This document shows positions 8,431 to 16,618 of a stretch of DNA of 45,153 bases, piece by piece. Below the pieces are notes generated by a model. The model worked only from the letters and a program-made list of their open reading frames with translations. It searched no databases and had not been told where the DNA came from. Position 1 is the first letter of the stretch; every line of letters starts with the position of its first letter. Source of the stretch: a virus. Made by a program: the position numbers and the translations under genes. Location: positions 1 to 45,153 of IMG/VR virus record IMGVR_UViG_3300043395_001388; one strand, written 5' to 3'.

Positions 8431-9552
8431 TTATTCGGTTTCTATTTCATCTGTATCAATTTCTCCGCCGTCATCTGTTGTAACTGCGTCTAAATCCATA
8501 GTTGATTTTTTGTATTGTAAGATTGTTGTTTCACAAATCTTTTTATAAATTTGTTCTCTTACATCATCTTTAGTTTCCATTAAGTTAATAAAATCTTTTG
8601 ATTGAAATTTGATAACTTCACCACTATCAGTGTCGATATATTCATACCATGCACCACCTTGCTTTACTAACTTATTATCTTTCATAACTTTTAACCAACC
8701 ACCGTAGTTATCAATACCTCTTTCAAAGAAGATATCAAAATCTGCTGAACGTAATGGTGGTCCTAATCGGTTTTTAATAACTTGTGCTCTTACCTTTATA
8801 CCAACAATTCTATCACCGATTTTTAATTGTCCCATATTCTTTAAACGAATACGAACCGATGCGTGGAATGCTAATGCTTTACCACCAGATGTAGTCCAAG
8901 GGTCACCAAACATTACACCCAACTTTTGTCTTAATTGATTTGTAAAGATTACAGCAATTCTTTGTCTACCAATTACATTAGTAATCTTTCTCATTGCTTT
9001 TGAAATGATGATTGCTTTATCAGTTGCATAACCATCCTTTTCATAATCAGCATCCATCTCTTTTTTAGTTGATGCCGCTGCTACTGAGTCAACTACGATA
9101 GTAACTAATTTGTCTTTATCACCTTTACGAACTTTTTCAATGATTGTATCAATTGTTTCAAAAATATCCTCTACTGTGTCTACGTTTACATACAATAGTT
9201 TAGATACATCTACTCCAATTGCATCAAAGAATTCTCTACTCACTGCAGTTTCAGTATCAATCAATACTGCTATACCACCTTGCTTTTGAGTTTCTGCTAA
9301 TAAATGTGCTGATAATAAAGATTTACCACTTTGTTCCAAACCTGTGATTTCGGTTATTCTACCTACGGGAATACCCCCATAAGGTCTATTAGATACTGCC
9401 ACGTCTAACATTGCTGTTCCGGTGGAAACCCAACCTGGAACGTTGGTTGGGGCTCCATCAGAATCATCATCTAAGAAGAAAGCCACTTTTTGGTCTTTCC
9501 ACTTTTTATTTAGACTTTCGGCGATTTCTTGTGCTAAATCTATTTTCGCCAT
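8431..9552 (-). CDS. uvsX: RecA/UvsX-type recombinase
   Basis: A 373-aa strand-exchange ATPase. Walker A GLEQSGKS at 71-78, Walker B TIVVDSVAA with D155, a loop with DGYATDKAII, then the FTNQLRQKLG segment carrying the Gln that senses ATP, followed by the TSGGKALAFHASVRIRL stretch typical of RecA/UvsX. It ends in an acidic tail (DDGGEIDTDEIETE), as in many RecA proteins. The size is near that of T4 UvsX (391 aa). Role: recombination-dependent replication and repair, acting on ssDNA coated by the neighbouring gp32-like protein. The gene follows that protein by 8 bp. Confidence 0.95.
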   Translation of the reverse strand: MAKIDLAQEIAESLNKKWKDQKVAFFLDDDSDGAPTNVPGWVSTGTAMLDVAVSNRPYGGIPVGRITEITGLEQSGKSLLSAHLLAETQKQGGIAVLIDTETAVSREFFDAIGVDVSKLLYVNVDTVEDIFETIDTIIEKVRKGDKDKLVTIVVDSVAAASTKKEMDADYEKDGYATDKAIIISKAMRKITNVIGRQRIAVIFTNQLRQKLGVMFGDPWTTSGGKALAFHASVRIRLKNMGQLKIGDRIVGIKVRAQVIKNRLGPPLRSADFDIFFERGIDNYGGWLKVMKDNKLVKQGGAWYEYIDTDSGEVIKFQSKDFINLMETKDDVREQIYKKICETTILQYKKSTMDLDAVTTDDGGEIDTDEIETE

Positions 9553-9560
9553 AACTTAAA

Positions 9561-10418
9561 TTAAGAATTAAATAAATCATCAAATGCCGCTGCTACATCA
9601 ACTTTACCTTGTGCTTTAGGTGCTTCATCATCCCAAGGTAAATCATTTGGTAAAGAACCAATACCTACTCCAGGAATTTCTTTTGCTCCCAATTCTTCTT
9701 CAACCTTCTTTGGTTGTGGTGCTAATGTTTGTTGTGTTACTGATGGAGTTTCATCTTCATCATCAGGTGTACCTGCTGTTGGATTTAACCAATTTTCTAA
9801 TACTGTCTTTAATTCAGGATAAGATAACTCCGAATAAATGTCAGTAATGTTTGTTTGTTCATCTAACAATTTTGCTGCAATTTGTGAATTTTCATGTAAA
9901 ACAGAAACATTTGGTTTTACTCTGATTCGAGTTTCAGGATATGTTTTACCTGCTTCCTCTACAATTTCAATAACAACATCTCTACCATTTGTTTCATCTG
10001 TAATATCACCGTAATCAGGGTCTGCAATAATTGCTAAAATTTCTTGATACACAGTCTTACCAAATCCCCAAAATTTTACACCTTCGTTTTCTTGACCTCT
10101 AACTACGATTGGTGCAAATGTTCTCAACTTTGGCTCCATTTTCTTACCCGCTTTCCAGTTTTCAGTATCACCTAATTTCTTAAGTTTTTCTGCAAACTCA
10201 ACAATTGGGTCAGGTCTGCCAAAAGATGCAGGACTCAAATAAGTTTTGTTGTTAATGTTGTAGTGAAATAAAAGTTCAATGAAAGGATTTTCTTTGTTGA
10301 ACTTGTAAGGAACGATTCTAACTATGTACTTTCCAGGTTTTGGTTTCCACAATGAATCTGTCTTTTTGGATGTGTTTTGCAACGAATTAAGACGTTGCTT
10401 AATTGCATTAATGTTCAT
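9561..10418 (-). CDS. Single-stranded DNA-binding protein (gp32-like)
   Basis: A 285-aa protein. The N-terminal part opens with a basic stretch (IKQRLNSLQ then KKTDSLWKPKPGKYIVRIVPY) leading into a predicted OB-fold with the FHYNINNKTYLSP segment; the C-terminal third is a low-complexity linker with many Glu/Asp and Pro and ends in an acidic-aromatic tip (AAFDDLFNS), the partner-binding tail seen in gp32 and SSB proteins. T4 gp32 is 301 aa; the zinc ligands of T4 gp32 are not evident. Its position just ahead of UvsX, helicase and nuclease genes supports the call. It has its own promoter candidate at 10519-10550. Confidence 0.85.
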   Translation of the reverse strand: MNINAIKQRLNSLQNTSKKTDSLWKPKPGKYIVRIVPYKFNKENPFIELLFHYNINNKTYLSPASFGRPDPIVEFAEKLKKLGDTENWKAGKKMEPKLRTFAPIVVRGQENEGVKFWGFGKTVYQEILAIIADPDYGDITDETNGRDVVIEIVEEAGKTYPETRIRVKPNVSVLHENSQIAAKLLDEQTNITDIYSELSYPELKTVLENWLNPTAGTPDDEDETPSVTQQTLAPQPKKVEEELGAKEIPGVGIGSLPNDLPWDDEAPKAQGKVDVAAAFDDLFNS

Positions 10419-10486
10419 GCTGTTTAAGTTTTAAATGTTTAAAAATTTGTTTTAAAGTTTAAGATTATTCCGGATTTAATCTCACG

Positions 10487-10494
10487 TATAAATA
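10487..10494 (-). promoter_or_regulatory. TATTTATA element ahead of the ssDNA-binding gene
   Basis: TATTTATA on the minus strand in the context GATATTTATAC, 68 nt before the ATG at 10418. It is one of eight exact copies found upstream of minus-strand genes, all in this orientation. Here it lies downstream of a host-type promoter, so the gene may have both an early and a late start. Confidence 0.5.
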
Positions 10495-10518
10495 TCAAAA
10501 ACCTCAAAACTTATATGT

Positions 10519-10550
10519 CAAATATACGACTATTTTTTGAAACTTCCAAA
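10519..10550 (-). promoter_or_regulatory. Bacteroidota-type promoter of the ssDNA-binding gene
   Basis: On the minus strand TTTG (10547-10550) is followed after exactly 20 bp by TATATTTG (10519-10526), a full match to the known Bacteroidota vegetative promoter pattern (TTTG, 17-23 bp, TAnnTTTG). It would start transcription near 10515, about 100 nt before the ATG of the gp32-like gene, and could drive the whole replication block by host RNA polymerase. Confidence 0.62.
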
Positions 10551-10551
10551 T

Positions 10552-10896
10552 TTATTTCCATAAAATTGAAACCCCTATAATACTCAATGCCAGTAAGGCT
10601 TGTACGAATACCTTTAGGGTAAATGGTTGGTGATAATGATATGGATATAGTATCATTCCTACAAATACACCGGTTACAAAGAATAAAAATCTATTGCTCC
10701 ACATACTACCATTAAACCCCGCTACACCATATTCCGATGCTTTAATCCATAACCATGTACAAACCACTGCTATGATATAAGGATATGGTGTTTTTATCCA
10801 ATTTGGCATTTTGAATTGCCAATACATAATATACCAATGACCAAATCCACCCAACATAAAAAGGATGAATGATTGTAACACTTTAACTAAATTCAT
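10552..10896 (-). CDS. Four-helix membrane protein, function unknown
   Basis: A 114-aa very hydrophobic protein with about four membrane segments (roughly residues 6-26, 38-55, 67-87 and 95-113), several Trp/Tyr residues at helix ends and no signal-peptide cleavage site. No family recognised. Its ATG shares an ATGA overlap with the stop of the DUF3310 gene, so the two are translationally coupled. It is the last gene of the small-gene block before the ssDNA-binding promoter. A role at the host inner membrane is the only safe statement. Confidence 0.7.
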   Translation of the reverse strand: MNLVKVLQSFILFMLGGFGHWYIMYWQFKMPNWIKTPYPYIIAVVCTWLWIKASEYGVAGFNGSMWSNRFLFFVTGVFVGMILYPYHYHQPFTLKVFVQALLALSIIGVSILWK

Positions 10897-11270
10897 TTTT
10901 GTAAATTTTTAATTTTTCTATCTAAATAGAATAATGCTTTCTTTAAATCTTCTAATTCTTTTTGTGGATCTTTTTTTCCTGCTCTTGCAACATATTTTAC
11001 CACATTAAATAAATAAGCATCTTTATCCAATTCCCATGCTTCACATACTTTAATTACTTCATATGGATTATCCACACCACCATAATGTGCAGGTCCGTTT
11101 ACCATCTCCTTTATATTAGAATTTTCTACTATATCTTTTGCTCTTTGAACTGCTTCTGGAAATAATTGGTCTTTACTAATTTTTGGTTTTGCCGGCATTA
11201 CTATTTGTTTTGTTTTGTTTTTTGTTTGCCACTCTCCTAATGGTGGAGTTGGTATTCTATTGCCAAACAT
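10893..11270 (-). CDS. DUF3310 family protein
   Basis: A 125-aa protein. The C-terminal half carries the DUF3310 pattern: PAHYGG, then PYEVIKVCEAWELD, NVVKYVARAGKKDP, and an ELEDLKKALFYLDRKI helix. These all-alpha domains are common in phages and resemble nucleotide-metabolism helical folds, but no activity is firmly established. The N-terminal ~50 residues are a Lys/Pro-rich variable region. It is coupled to the downstream membrane protein by an ATGA overlap and follows DUF2061 by 3 bp. Confidence 0.85.
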   Translation of the reverse strand: MFGNRIPTPPLGEWQTKNKTKQIVMPAKPKISKDQLFPEAVQRAKDIVENSNIKEMVNGPAHYGGVDNPYEVIKVCEAWELDKDAYLFNVVKYVARAGKKDPQKELEDLKKALFYLDRKIKNLQK

Positions 11271-11273
11271 AAG

Positions 11274-11489
11274 TTATTTTTTATCTTTTTTTAATCCGTA
11301 CTTAATCCATTTGTACCAAACTCTTTCATGTATATAATACTGAATAGGTTTGTAAACTAATTCTGCTACCCCAAACGCGGCACCTACTTTAATTGAACCA
11401 CTTATTAACCACATTAATAAGAATCCAATGGCGGTACTTACAATACGATAGGATATGGATTTTGCTATATGTCTCTTAATCAACGGCAT
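11274..11489 (-). CDS. DUF2061 small membrane protein
   Basis: A 71-aa protein matching DUF2061: KRHIAKSISYRIVSTAIGF near the start, a Gly-rich hydrophobic middle (about residues 14-45, two membrane segments), and YYIHERVWYKW near the end. The family is a membrane domain often found beside or fused to APS kinases (from memory), which fits the CysC-like gene two positions upstream. Function unknown. It overlaps the end of the nucleotidyltransferase gene by 14 nt. Confidence 0.85.
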   Translation of the reverse strand: MPLIKRHIAKSISYRIVSTAIGFLLMWLISGSIKVGAAFGVAELVYKPIQYYIHERVWYKWIKYGLKKDKK

Positions 11490-11850
11490 ATTCTACTATA
11501 TCTCCATTTGAATCCATATATCCTTTCCTTATTTTTGTACCACTAATCAATTCAACATCAGCAGGAGGAGCGTGATGGATAACATCATAACCTACTCCTC
11601 TTCCATAATTTACACTTTCAATATCCGGAATAATTGATATCATAATTTTATCCCAATTATCGGTAAAGAATGGTTCGTTTTGTAATTCTTTTAAAACTTG
11701 TTGTGCTGTTTTTGGATTGTTTTCATCTACTTGCACATCTCTAATTGCTACCCAAACGTTCTTTCCTTTGTCTAATTGTTGTCTAATTAACCACTCATGA
11801 CCTGCGTGCCATGTTTGCCATCTTCCGATAAATAATGCGTATTTTTTCAT
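11476..11850 (-). CDS. HxGH nucleotidyltransferase (NMNAT/ATP-sulfurylase-like fold)
   Basis: A 124-aa minimal nucleotidyltransferase. It has the ATP-binding FIGRWQTWHAGH motif (H15, H18 in HxGH) at the N-terminus and the ISGTKIR motif at 102-108, the second phosphate-binding signature. ISGTxxR is closer to sulfurylase-type wording while GRWQ resembles archaeal NMN adenylyltransferases, so the acceptor cannot be assigned. It lies between an APS-kinase-like gene and DUF2061, which hints at sulfate or adenylyl-transfer chemistry; NAD salvage is the main alternative, though no NAMPT gene is in the window. Confidence 0.75.
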   Translation of the reverse strand: MKKYALFIGRWQTWHAGHEWLIRQQLDKGKNVWVAIRDVQVDENNPKTAQQVLKELQNEPFFTDNWDKIMISIIPDIESVNYGRGVGYDVIHHAPPADVELISGTKIRKGYMDSNGDIVEYAVD

Positions 11851-11874
11851 AATCCTAATTTAATTAATTTTTTA

Positions 11875-12315
11875 TTATAAACCTAATTTTTCTCTGATTT
11901 TTTGTATAGATTCAAATTCTTTATCGTTTGTAGTATCTACATCAATAAAGTTTTCTAAAGGTGGTTCATAGTTTGGAACGTGAAAATGTGTTCTACCTCT
12001 ATCGGTAAAACAATGAACATATAGTTCTACTAAATCTTTTCCCATCTTTTGTTTAAATTCTTCTCTTTGATCTCTATACGGTGATACCAATGATACAATT
12101 GCTATTTCACCTTTTTTATGTAGAAACTGTGCTATCTTTTGTGCAAGGTCTATATTCTTTCTTCTACCTACTTCTGAATAATCTTTGTTATCAAAAATTT
12201 CTCTAATATCATCCCCATCCACTATTGTAACTTTTTGCGTTGGAAATGATGCTGCTAGCCACGTTGCTAATGTTGTCTTTCCGGCTGCAGGTTGTCCTGT
12301 AAACCAATATATCAT
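11875..12315 (-). CDS. cysC: APS-kinase-like protein (CysC family)
   Basis: A 146-aa P-loop kinase: Walker A GQPAAGKTT (7-15), DGDDIRE (33-39), GRRKNIDLAQ (50-59), SLVSPYRDQRE (75-85) and a late NYEPPLENFIDVDT segment (115-128). These are the landmarks of adenylylsulfate kinase, which turns APS into PAPS. It is 35-50 residues shorter than bacterial CysC, and the usual DPKGLY lid region is replaced by a short TDRGRTHFHVP loop, so substrate choice may differ. Next genes are an HxGH nucleotidyltransferase and DUF2061. No sulfotransferase was recognised in the window. Confidence 0.78.
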   Translation of the reverse strand: MIYWFTGQPAAGKTTLATWLAASFPTQKVTIVDGDDIREIFDNKDYSEVGRRKNIDLAQKIAQFLHKKGEIAIVSLVSPYRDQREEFKQKMGKDLVELYVHCFTDRGRTHFHVPNYEPPLENFIDVDTTNDKEFESIQKIREKLGL

Positions 12316-12320
12316 AACTT

Positions 12321-12716
12321 TTAATTTAATTCTATAACATCAAATACTCTTGTGTATATTTTTTTAACACCTTCTGTATTTGTAACCAATATACAATTTC
12401 TATATTTTTCCCAATCTACTTCATATTTGTTATCTAATTGTCCACCAGTTGCTTCCATAATAACATTGTTCAATGCATTGATTGTATATAAAGTATTACT
12501 ATGTTTTTTTCTATGAACCAAAATAGTTTTCATTTCTAAATTTGGTTGTTCGTTTTCCACTACTACATTATAGGTAACAAATAATTCATTTGGAATATTT
12601 TTATTTTGTAAGACATAAATGTAATTATACGCTAATGTATAGTTATTCTTTATCAATTCTATATGTTGCTCTACATCAGTCTTTGTACTGAATGTGCAAA
12701 GTAACTGTGTCTTCAT
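12321..12716 (-). CDS. Unknown protein, 131 aa
   Basis: A 131-aa protein with no family I recognise. It opens MKTQLLCTFSTKTDVEQHI and alternates short beta strands and helices; LVHRKKHSNTLYTINALN and a late KIYTRVFDVIELN strand stand out. No membrane segment or signal peptide. Its ATG overlaps the stop of the 833-aa gene (TAATG), so translation is likely coupled, and it ends 5 bp before the APS-kinase-like gene. Confidence 0.65.
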   Translation of the reverse strand: MKTQLLCTFSTKTDVEQHIELIKNNYTLAYNYIYVLQNKNIPNELFVTYNVVVENEQPNLEMKTILVHRKKHSNTLYTINALNNVIMEATGGQLDNKYEVDWEKYRNCILVTNTEGVKKIYTRVFDVIELN

Positions 12717-15217
12717 TATTTATTTCCTATTGGGATTATATGTGATGAATTTGGATTATTCATTGTTATAGAAGTACATCCCTTAGGTCCTCCTTGAACA
12801 TTTGCCGATGCGAATGTACCAGGATCAAAACTCCAGTTCATTCCACATTTAGGGTCAACTCCGTTTAACAATTGGTTTTGTTTAAAATTTCCTTTTGTAT
12901 CAAACAATTCTCTACTATTTTTAAACAATGTAAATTTAAGATCATTATTATAAATCATTTCTACTGCTGCACCCATTCTGCACCAAAGACCTAATTGTTT
13001 TTTATATCTTACTTTTTCTTCTTTAGATAAACACTTTCCCGCACCTTTACTATCAACTTTAGCCGATATTGCTTTTTCTTGTTTTTCCCCTTCTGCTCTA
13101 ATTTCTTCGGCTTGTTGTTTAGATATAATACCAGATTTTACAGCGTCATCAATATATTTATCAATTTCAGATTGTTTTTGTTTTAATTCTTTATCAGATG
13201 CTACACTCTGATGGGTAACCATTTCTTCAAACTTTGCTAATTTAGCTTTTTGTTCATCCTTAGATAATTTTTGCCATCTTTTTGTTGCTTCTTTTTTTGC
13301 ATATGCAGTTGCTTCTTCTTCTGATTTACCTGCCTTACGAGCTGCTTTATAATCTTTATCAAATCCTTCTAATCTAGGATTTTGTTTTTCAAATCTATCT
13401 TTTTGTCTAAAAGAATAATCGTACATCTTCATCATCTCTAACGTTCTTTCTTTAGTTTTAAATGTACCATTTTTTCCACCAAAAAATTCAGATTGCATTA
13501 CTCTTTCAATACCACTACTTGCACCACCTTCTAAAAATTTTTCTGAAACTCCACCTGTAAATACTAAACTTTCAATAATATTAGAATATTTACCGGTAAT
13601 TTGTTCTGCTAAATCTTTTCCTTTTGAATTAAATTGTAAAACATCTCTAGGTGCAAATACTATAATATCTGATATTGGGAATGTACTATCTGCTGGTAAA
13701 TACGCTTCATATCCTTGTCCTAAATAAATAGAATATCTTAATACCTCTACAAAATCAGGAACAGATGCTCTAAATGATGGATTTTGTACCATCATTTGCA
13801 TTAATTGTTCTACACCTTTTGTATATTCTGCTCTTGCTGCATATTTTTGTTGTGGTGTAAGTTTATTCCAATTTGGATTTTCGTAAGGTGATTTTAAATT
13901 TTTGTAATAATCTAATATCTTTTTTTGGTCAGGTGTTAATTGACCATTGTTTGCTTTTCTAAAAAAATATTCAAACTTTTTAATACTTCTATCTCTTACA
14001 TTAGTTAAGATTGTTTTTCTTCCTTCATCACTCGTTGGTTCTGCCCCCCAATTAATCATTTGAATTTTATTAGCAACTCTACCATAATAATCTACAACAG
14101 CATTGTTTTGCTCTGCTGCTATTATAAGTTTATCTGCTTGTCTTTGAGCTTCTTCATTGCTCATTTTTTGATTTTTAATAAATGATTTTATTAAATCATC
14201 TCTTTTAGGTAGATTTACTTTTTCTATTTTACTTCCATCACCAAATTGAAATGAATTTTTATCATGCTTAATTTCAGTTGTAGTATTTTGTGGATTAATA
14301 CTCATTGCCGTCATACCTTTACCAGGAATAGGTGAAACTGCTTTTATGTTTCCTTGTGGTTTTGGTTGTGATGCTGGAATATTTTGATTTCCGTATTGAA
14401 CTAATTTATCTAAATTTTTATTACCAACTTTTATTTTTAAATGTTTAGATTCTTTTCCAGGAGGATATACAACATAAAATGCTGCATCCTTTGGATTATC
14501 TTTAACTCTCAAATATTTTCCTGCTACTTCTTTTTCTTTTGCATTTAAAGGTTGTCCATTTAAGGCTTTACTTAAAACTGTAATTATACCCGGACCATCT
14601 TTTGCTGGAATACCACCTGCTTTTATTACTTGTGCTAATCCTTTATTTGCAACTTTTATTGCTGCATTTGCTATTTTAGGATCATCAATAACAGGTCCGC
14701 CACTTTTTGTTGATTTTTGTTGTGGAGTTGTTTTAGATACAGGTGTTGGTTCTTGTGCTTTTGGTTTAGCATAATATTGAGGTTCTTCTGGATTAGGATC
14801 ATCTACCATATCAATATCTTTTTCACCATAACCACTTTGTTTTAACATACCCAATGCTTGATGGTATGCTGCTCTTGCACCTGTTCCTTTTTGATCTTTA
14901 TAATTTAAAGCCGATGCAACAGTTACTTGTCTACCTGTATCTTTATTTAATACTTTCTTTTTTAATATTGCTGCCAATTTTGGGTCAACATCACTTTTCT
15001 TTTGAGGTGCTTCTAATGTAAATTTTTGAGGTGCTAAACTAATAGCTTCAAATATTTCGTTTGATGCAAATACATCATAACCCATTTGTTCTAATACTGA
15101 ACGTAAATGGTTTAATTGTTCTTCTTTAGTAAAATCGGGTATTGGAAATGTTTCACAGAATTCTATTAATACATCTTCTATTACTTCATCTAAATTTTCC
15201 AAATTAAAGTTCATCAT
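12716..15217 (-). CDS. Large protein of unknown function, 833 aa
   Basis: I do not recognise this protein. From the ATG at 15217 it is 833 aa; a TTG at 15229 would add four residues. An acidic helical start (NLDEVIEDVLIEF) is followed by a Lys/Pro/Gln-rich flexible part (about 80-330), a helical middle rich in Asn, Tyr and Gln, and a highly charged Lys/Glu stretch with RWQKLSKDEQKAKL (near 646), loosely like the W-x-x-L-S pattern of HMG-box helices. Four of its five cysteines fall in the last ~105 residues. Such a size suggests a virion or injected protein, but no evidence fixes this. It overlaps the polymerase stop by 14 nt and precedes the 131-aa gene. Confidence 0.75.
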   Translation of the reverse strand: MMNFNLENLDEVIEDVLIEFCETFPIPDFTKEEQLNHLRSVLEQMGYDVFASNEIFEAISLAPQKFTLEAPQKKSDVDPKLAAILKKKVLNKDTGRQVTVASALNYKDQKGTGARAAYHQALGMLKQSGYGEKDIDMVDDPNPEEPQYYAKPKAQEPTPVSKTTPQQKSTKSGGPVIDDPKIANAAIKVANKGLAQVIKAGGIPAKDGPGIITVLSKALNGQPLNAKEKEVAGKYLRVKDNPKDAAFYVVYPPGKESKHLKIKVGNKNLDKLVQYGNQNIPASQPKPQGNIKAVSPIPGKGMTAMSINPQNTTTEIKHDKNSFQFGDGSKIEKVNLPKRDDLIKSFIKNQKMSNEEAQRQADKLIIAAEQNNAVVDYYGRVANKIQMINWGAEPTSDEGRKTILTNVRDRSIKKFEYFFRKANNGQLTPDQKKILDYYKNLKSPYENPNWNKLTPQQKYAARAEYTKGVEQLMQMMVQNPSFRASVPDFVEVLRYSIYLGQGYEAYLPADSTFPISDIIVFAPRDVLQFNSKGKDLAEQITGKYSNIIESLVFTGGVSEKFLEGGASSGIERVMQSEFFGGKNGTFKTKERTLEMMKMYDYSFRQKDRFEKQNPRLEGFDKDYKAARKAGKSEEEATAYAKKEATKRWQKLSKDEQKAKLAKFEEMVTHQSVASDKELKQKQSEIDKYIDDAVKSGIISKQQAEEIRAEGEKQEKAISAKVDSKGAGKCLSKEEKVRYKKQLGLWCRMGAAVEMIYNNDLKFTLFKNSRELFDTKGNFKQNQLLNGVDPKCGMNWSFDPGTFASANVQGGPKGCTSITMNNPNSSHIIPIGNK

Positions 15218-16550
15218 AATTCTTGCCAACGGTTATTTTTATTGGATATCTTTGATTTGCTCCCACCATTAATGGGAATACTTCAGTATATAAATATTGT
15301 TTTTCGTCTTTACAAACATCAAATACAAACGCATCGTAAGTATATAATATAAGTTTAGATTGTTTTCCTTCTAATTTATCTTTTATTTTATTTATTATTG
15401 TAATATTTCGCTCAGTTTCATATGATTGTATCAAATAATTTAATACTTTTGCAGGAGTTATAGGTTCTAATCTTTCTTTATCAATTCTAACTTTATATTC
15501 GTAAGTATGAATTGCTCCATCTTTTTGTAATTTTTCATAATGAACTTCAGTAAGAACCTGTATTTCTTTAAAATATGGAATGTGCAATAAATCTTTCGAT
15601 ATACCACCATATAGATTACGGAATACTGCAGTTTTAATTTCATCTCTATCACTCAATCCCATTTGTTTTCCAATCCATGTATAGAAATCATTTTTATATG
15701 CATAGAAATCTGTAATCCATTGATAATCTTTTGTTTGTGTAGATGAATTTAAATAACCTTTATAAATTAAATCCATCAATAATCTTGGGTGATATGATTC
15801 AAAATCACAACTAATTAATTCTCCATCTTCAAATCTACTAATAATAGATTTTCTTTCTCCGTTATCTTTTTTAAGTGCTGCAAAATTTACATTACCATGT
15901 CTATTTGATGGTCTTAGTGTAGATGTCATTAAATTATATTCAGTAAAAACAAAATTATCCTTCGTAAGATTTTTCGTATTAAACATTAAATTATAATTTG
16001 AATCTATTTTTAGTCCACTTTGTTCAATATAACTAAATGCTCTCACCGAATCTAATGGATATAATAGTTTGTGAACATCAAATTTTATAGGAAATTTTTT
16101 TGAATAATTTTGTATTAATTCTATTTGTTTCATTATAGGAATACTATCATTCAAATTTAATTCATTTTTAAATTTTGATTTATAAAATTGCAAATTTCTA
16201 TTTGAATCAAATTCAATATCACTATATCCATATTCAATAAATTTCATCATATCAATATCTAATGCCTTTTTAAATTGAAGTATTTGTGATATTGCTTTGT
16301 AGTTAAAAACCAATTGAACTTTTTGTGTATCTAATAATTTTTGTAAAGCTTCTTTTTTAATACCCAAACCATCACCATTATTTACATTAATTATAAATTC
16401 ATCAAATGGTGTTTGTATATAGACAAAGGATATACGATTATTCATTACATGTTTATCATCATCTGATAATCGGACATAGATTTTATTAGTGTGTTTTTGG
16501 TACTCATCCAAAAATTGTAAAAAATCAAATTTATTTTCAATAAAAATCAT
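15204..16550 (-). CDS. Divergent family A DNA polymerase
   Basis: A 448-aa protein whose C-terminal half carries the family A polymerase motifs in order: a TSTLRPSN segment (209-216) at the TxTGRxSS position, motif A SCDFESYHPRLL (D249), motif B R302-x3-K306-x3-F310-x3-YG (O helix), a NYLIQSYETE helix (371-380), and motif C LYTYDAFVFD with D406. Motif C has Tyr-Asp-Ala in place of the usual His-Asp-Glu. The N-terminal ~150 residues look like a worn 3'-5' exonuclease fold lacking an obvious Asp/Glu set, and there is no 5' nuclease domain. It may be the phage replicase or an accessory enzyme. A hairpin sits right before the ATG. Confidence 0.83.
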   Translation of the reverse strand: MIFIENKFDFLQFLDEYQKHTNKIYVRLSDDDKHVMNNRISFVYIQTPFDEFIINVNNGDGLGIKKEALQKLLDTQKVQLVFNYKAISQILQFKKALDIDMMKFIEYGYSDIEFDSNRNLQFYKSKFKNELNLNDSIPIMKQIELIQNYSKKFPIKFDVHKLLYPLDSVRAFSYIEQSGLKIDSNYNLMFNTKNLTKDNFVFTEYNLMTSTLRPSNRHGNVNFAALKKDNGERKSIISRFEDGELISCDFESYHPRLLMDLIYKGYLNSSTQTKDYQWITDFYAYKNDFYTWIGKQMGLSDRDEIKTAVFRNLYGGISKDLLHIPYFKEIQVLTEVHYEKLQKDGAIHTYEYKVRIDKERLEPITPAKVLNYLIQSYETERNITIINKIKDKLEGKQSKLILYTYDAFVFDVCKDEKQYLYTEVFPLMVGANQRYPIKITVGKNYDEL

Positions 16551-16577
16551 GTAACAAATATAATAAATTTTTGTTAC
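16551..16577 (-). promoter_or_regulatory. Inverted repeat touching the polymerase start codon
   Basis: GTAACAAA and TTTGTTAC, perfect 8-bp arms separated by 11 bp, end directly at the ATG of the polymerase gene. In mRNA this would be a hairpin next to the start; as DNA it could be an operator. It also contains TATATTTG, but without a suitably spaced TTTG, so I do not call a promoter. Autogenous control of a polymerase by a hairpin at its start is known for T4 gp43, which belongs to a different polymerase family. Confidence 0.5.
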
Positions 16578-16591
16578 AAAATAAAATAAAA

Positions 16592-16613
16592 AAGGGAGTA
16601 TTTAAACTCCCTT
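16592..16613 (-). terminator. Rho-independent terminator after the PhyH gene
   Basis: A perfect 8-bp stem AAGGGAGT/ACTCCCTT with a 6-nt loop is followed on the minus strand by a T-rich tail (TTTTATTTTATTTTG). It lies 5 bp after the stop of the PhyH-like gene and should end the upstream transcript before the polymerase gene. Confidence 0.85.
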
Positions 16614-16618
16614 CATTA

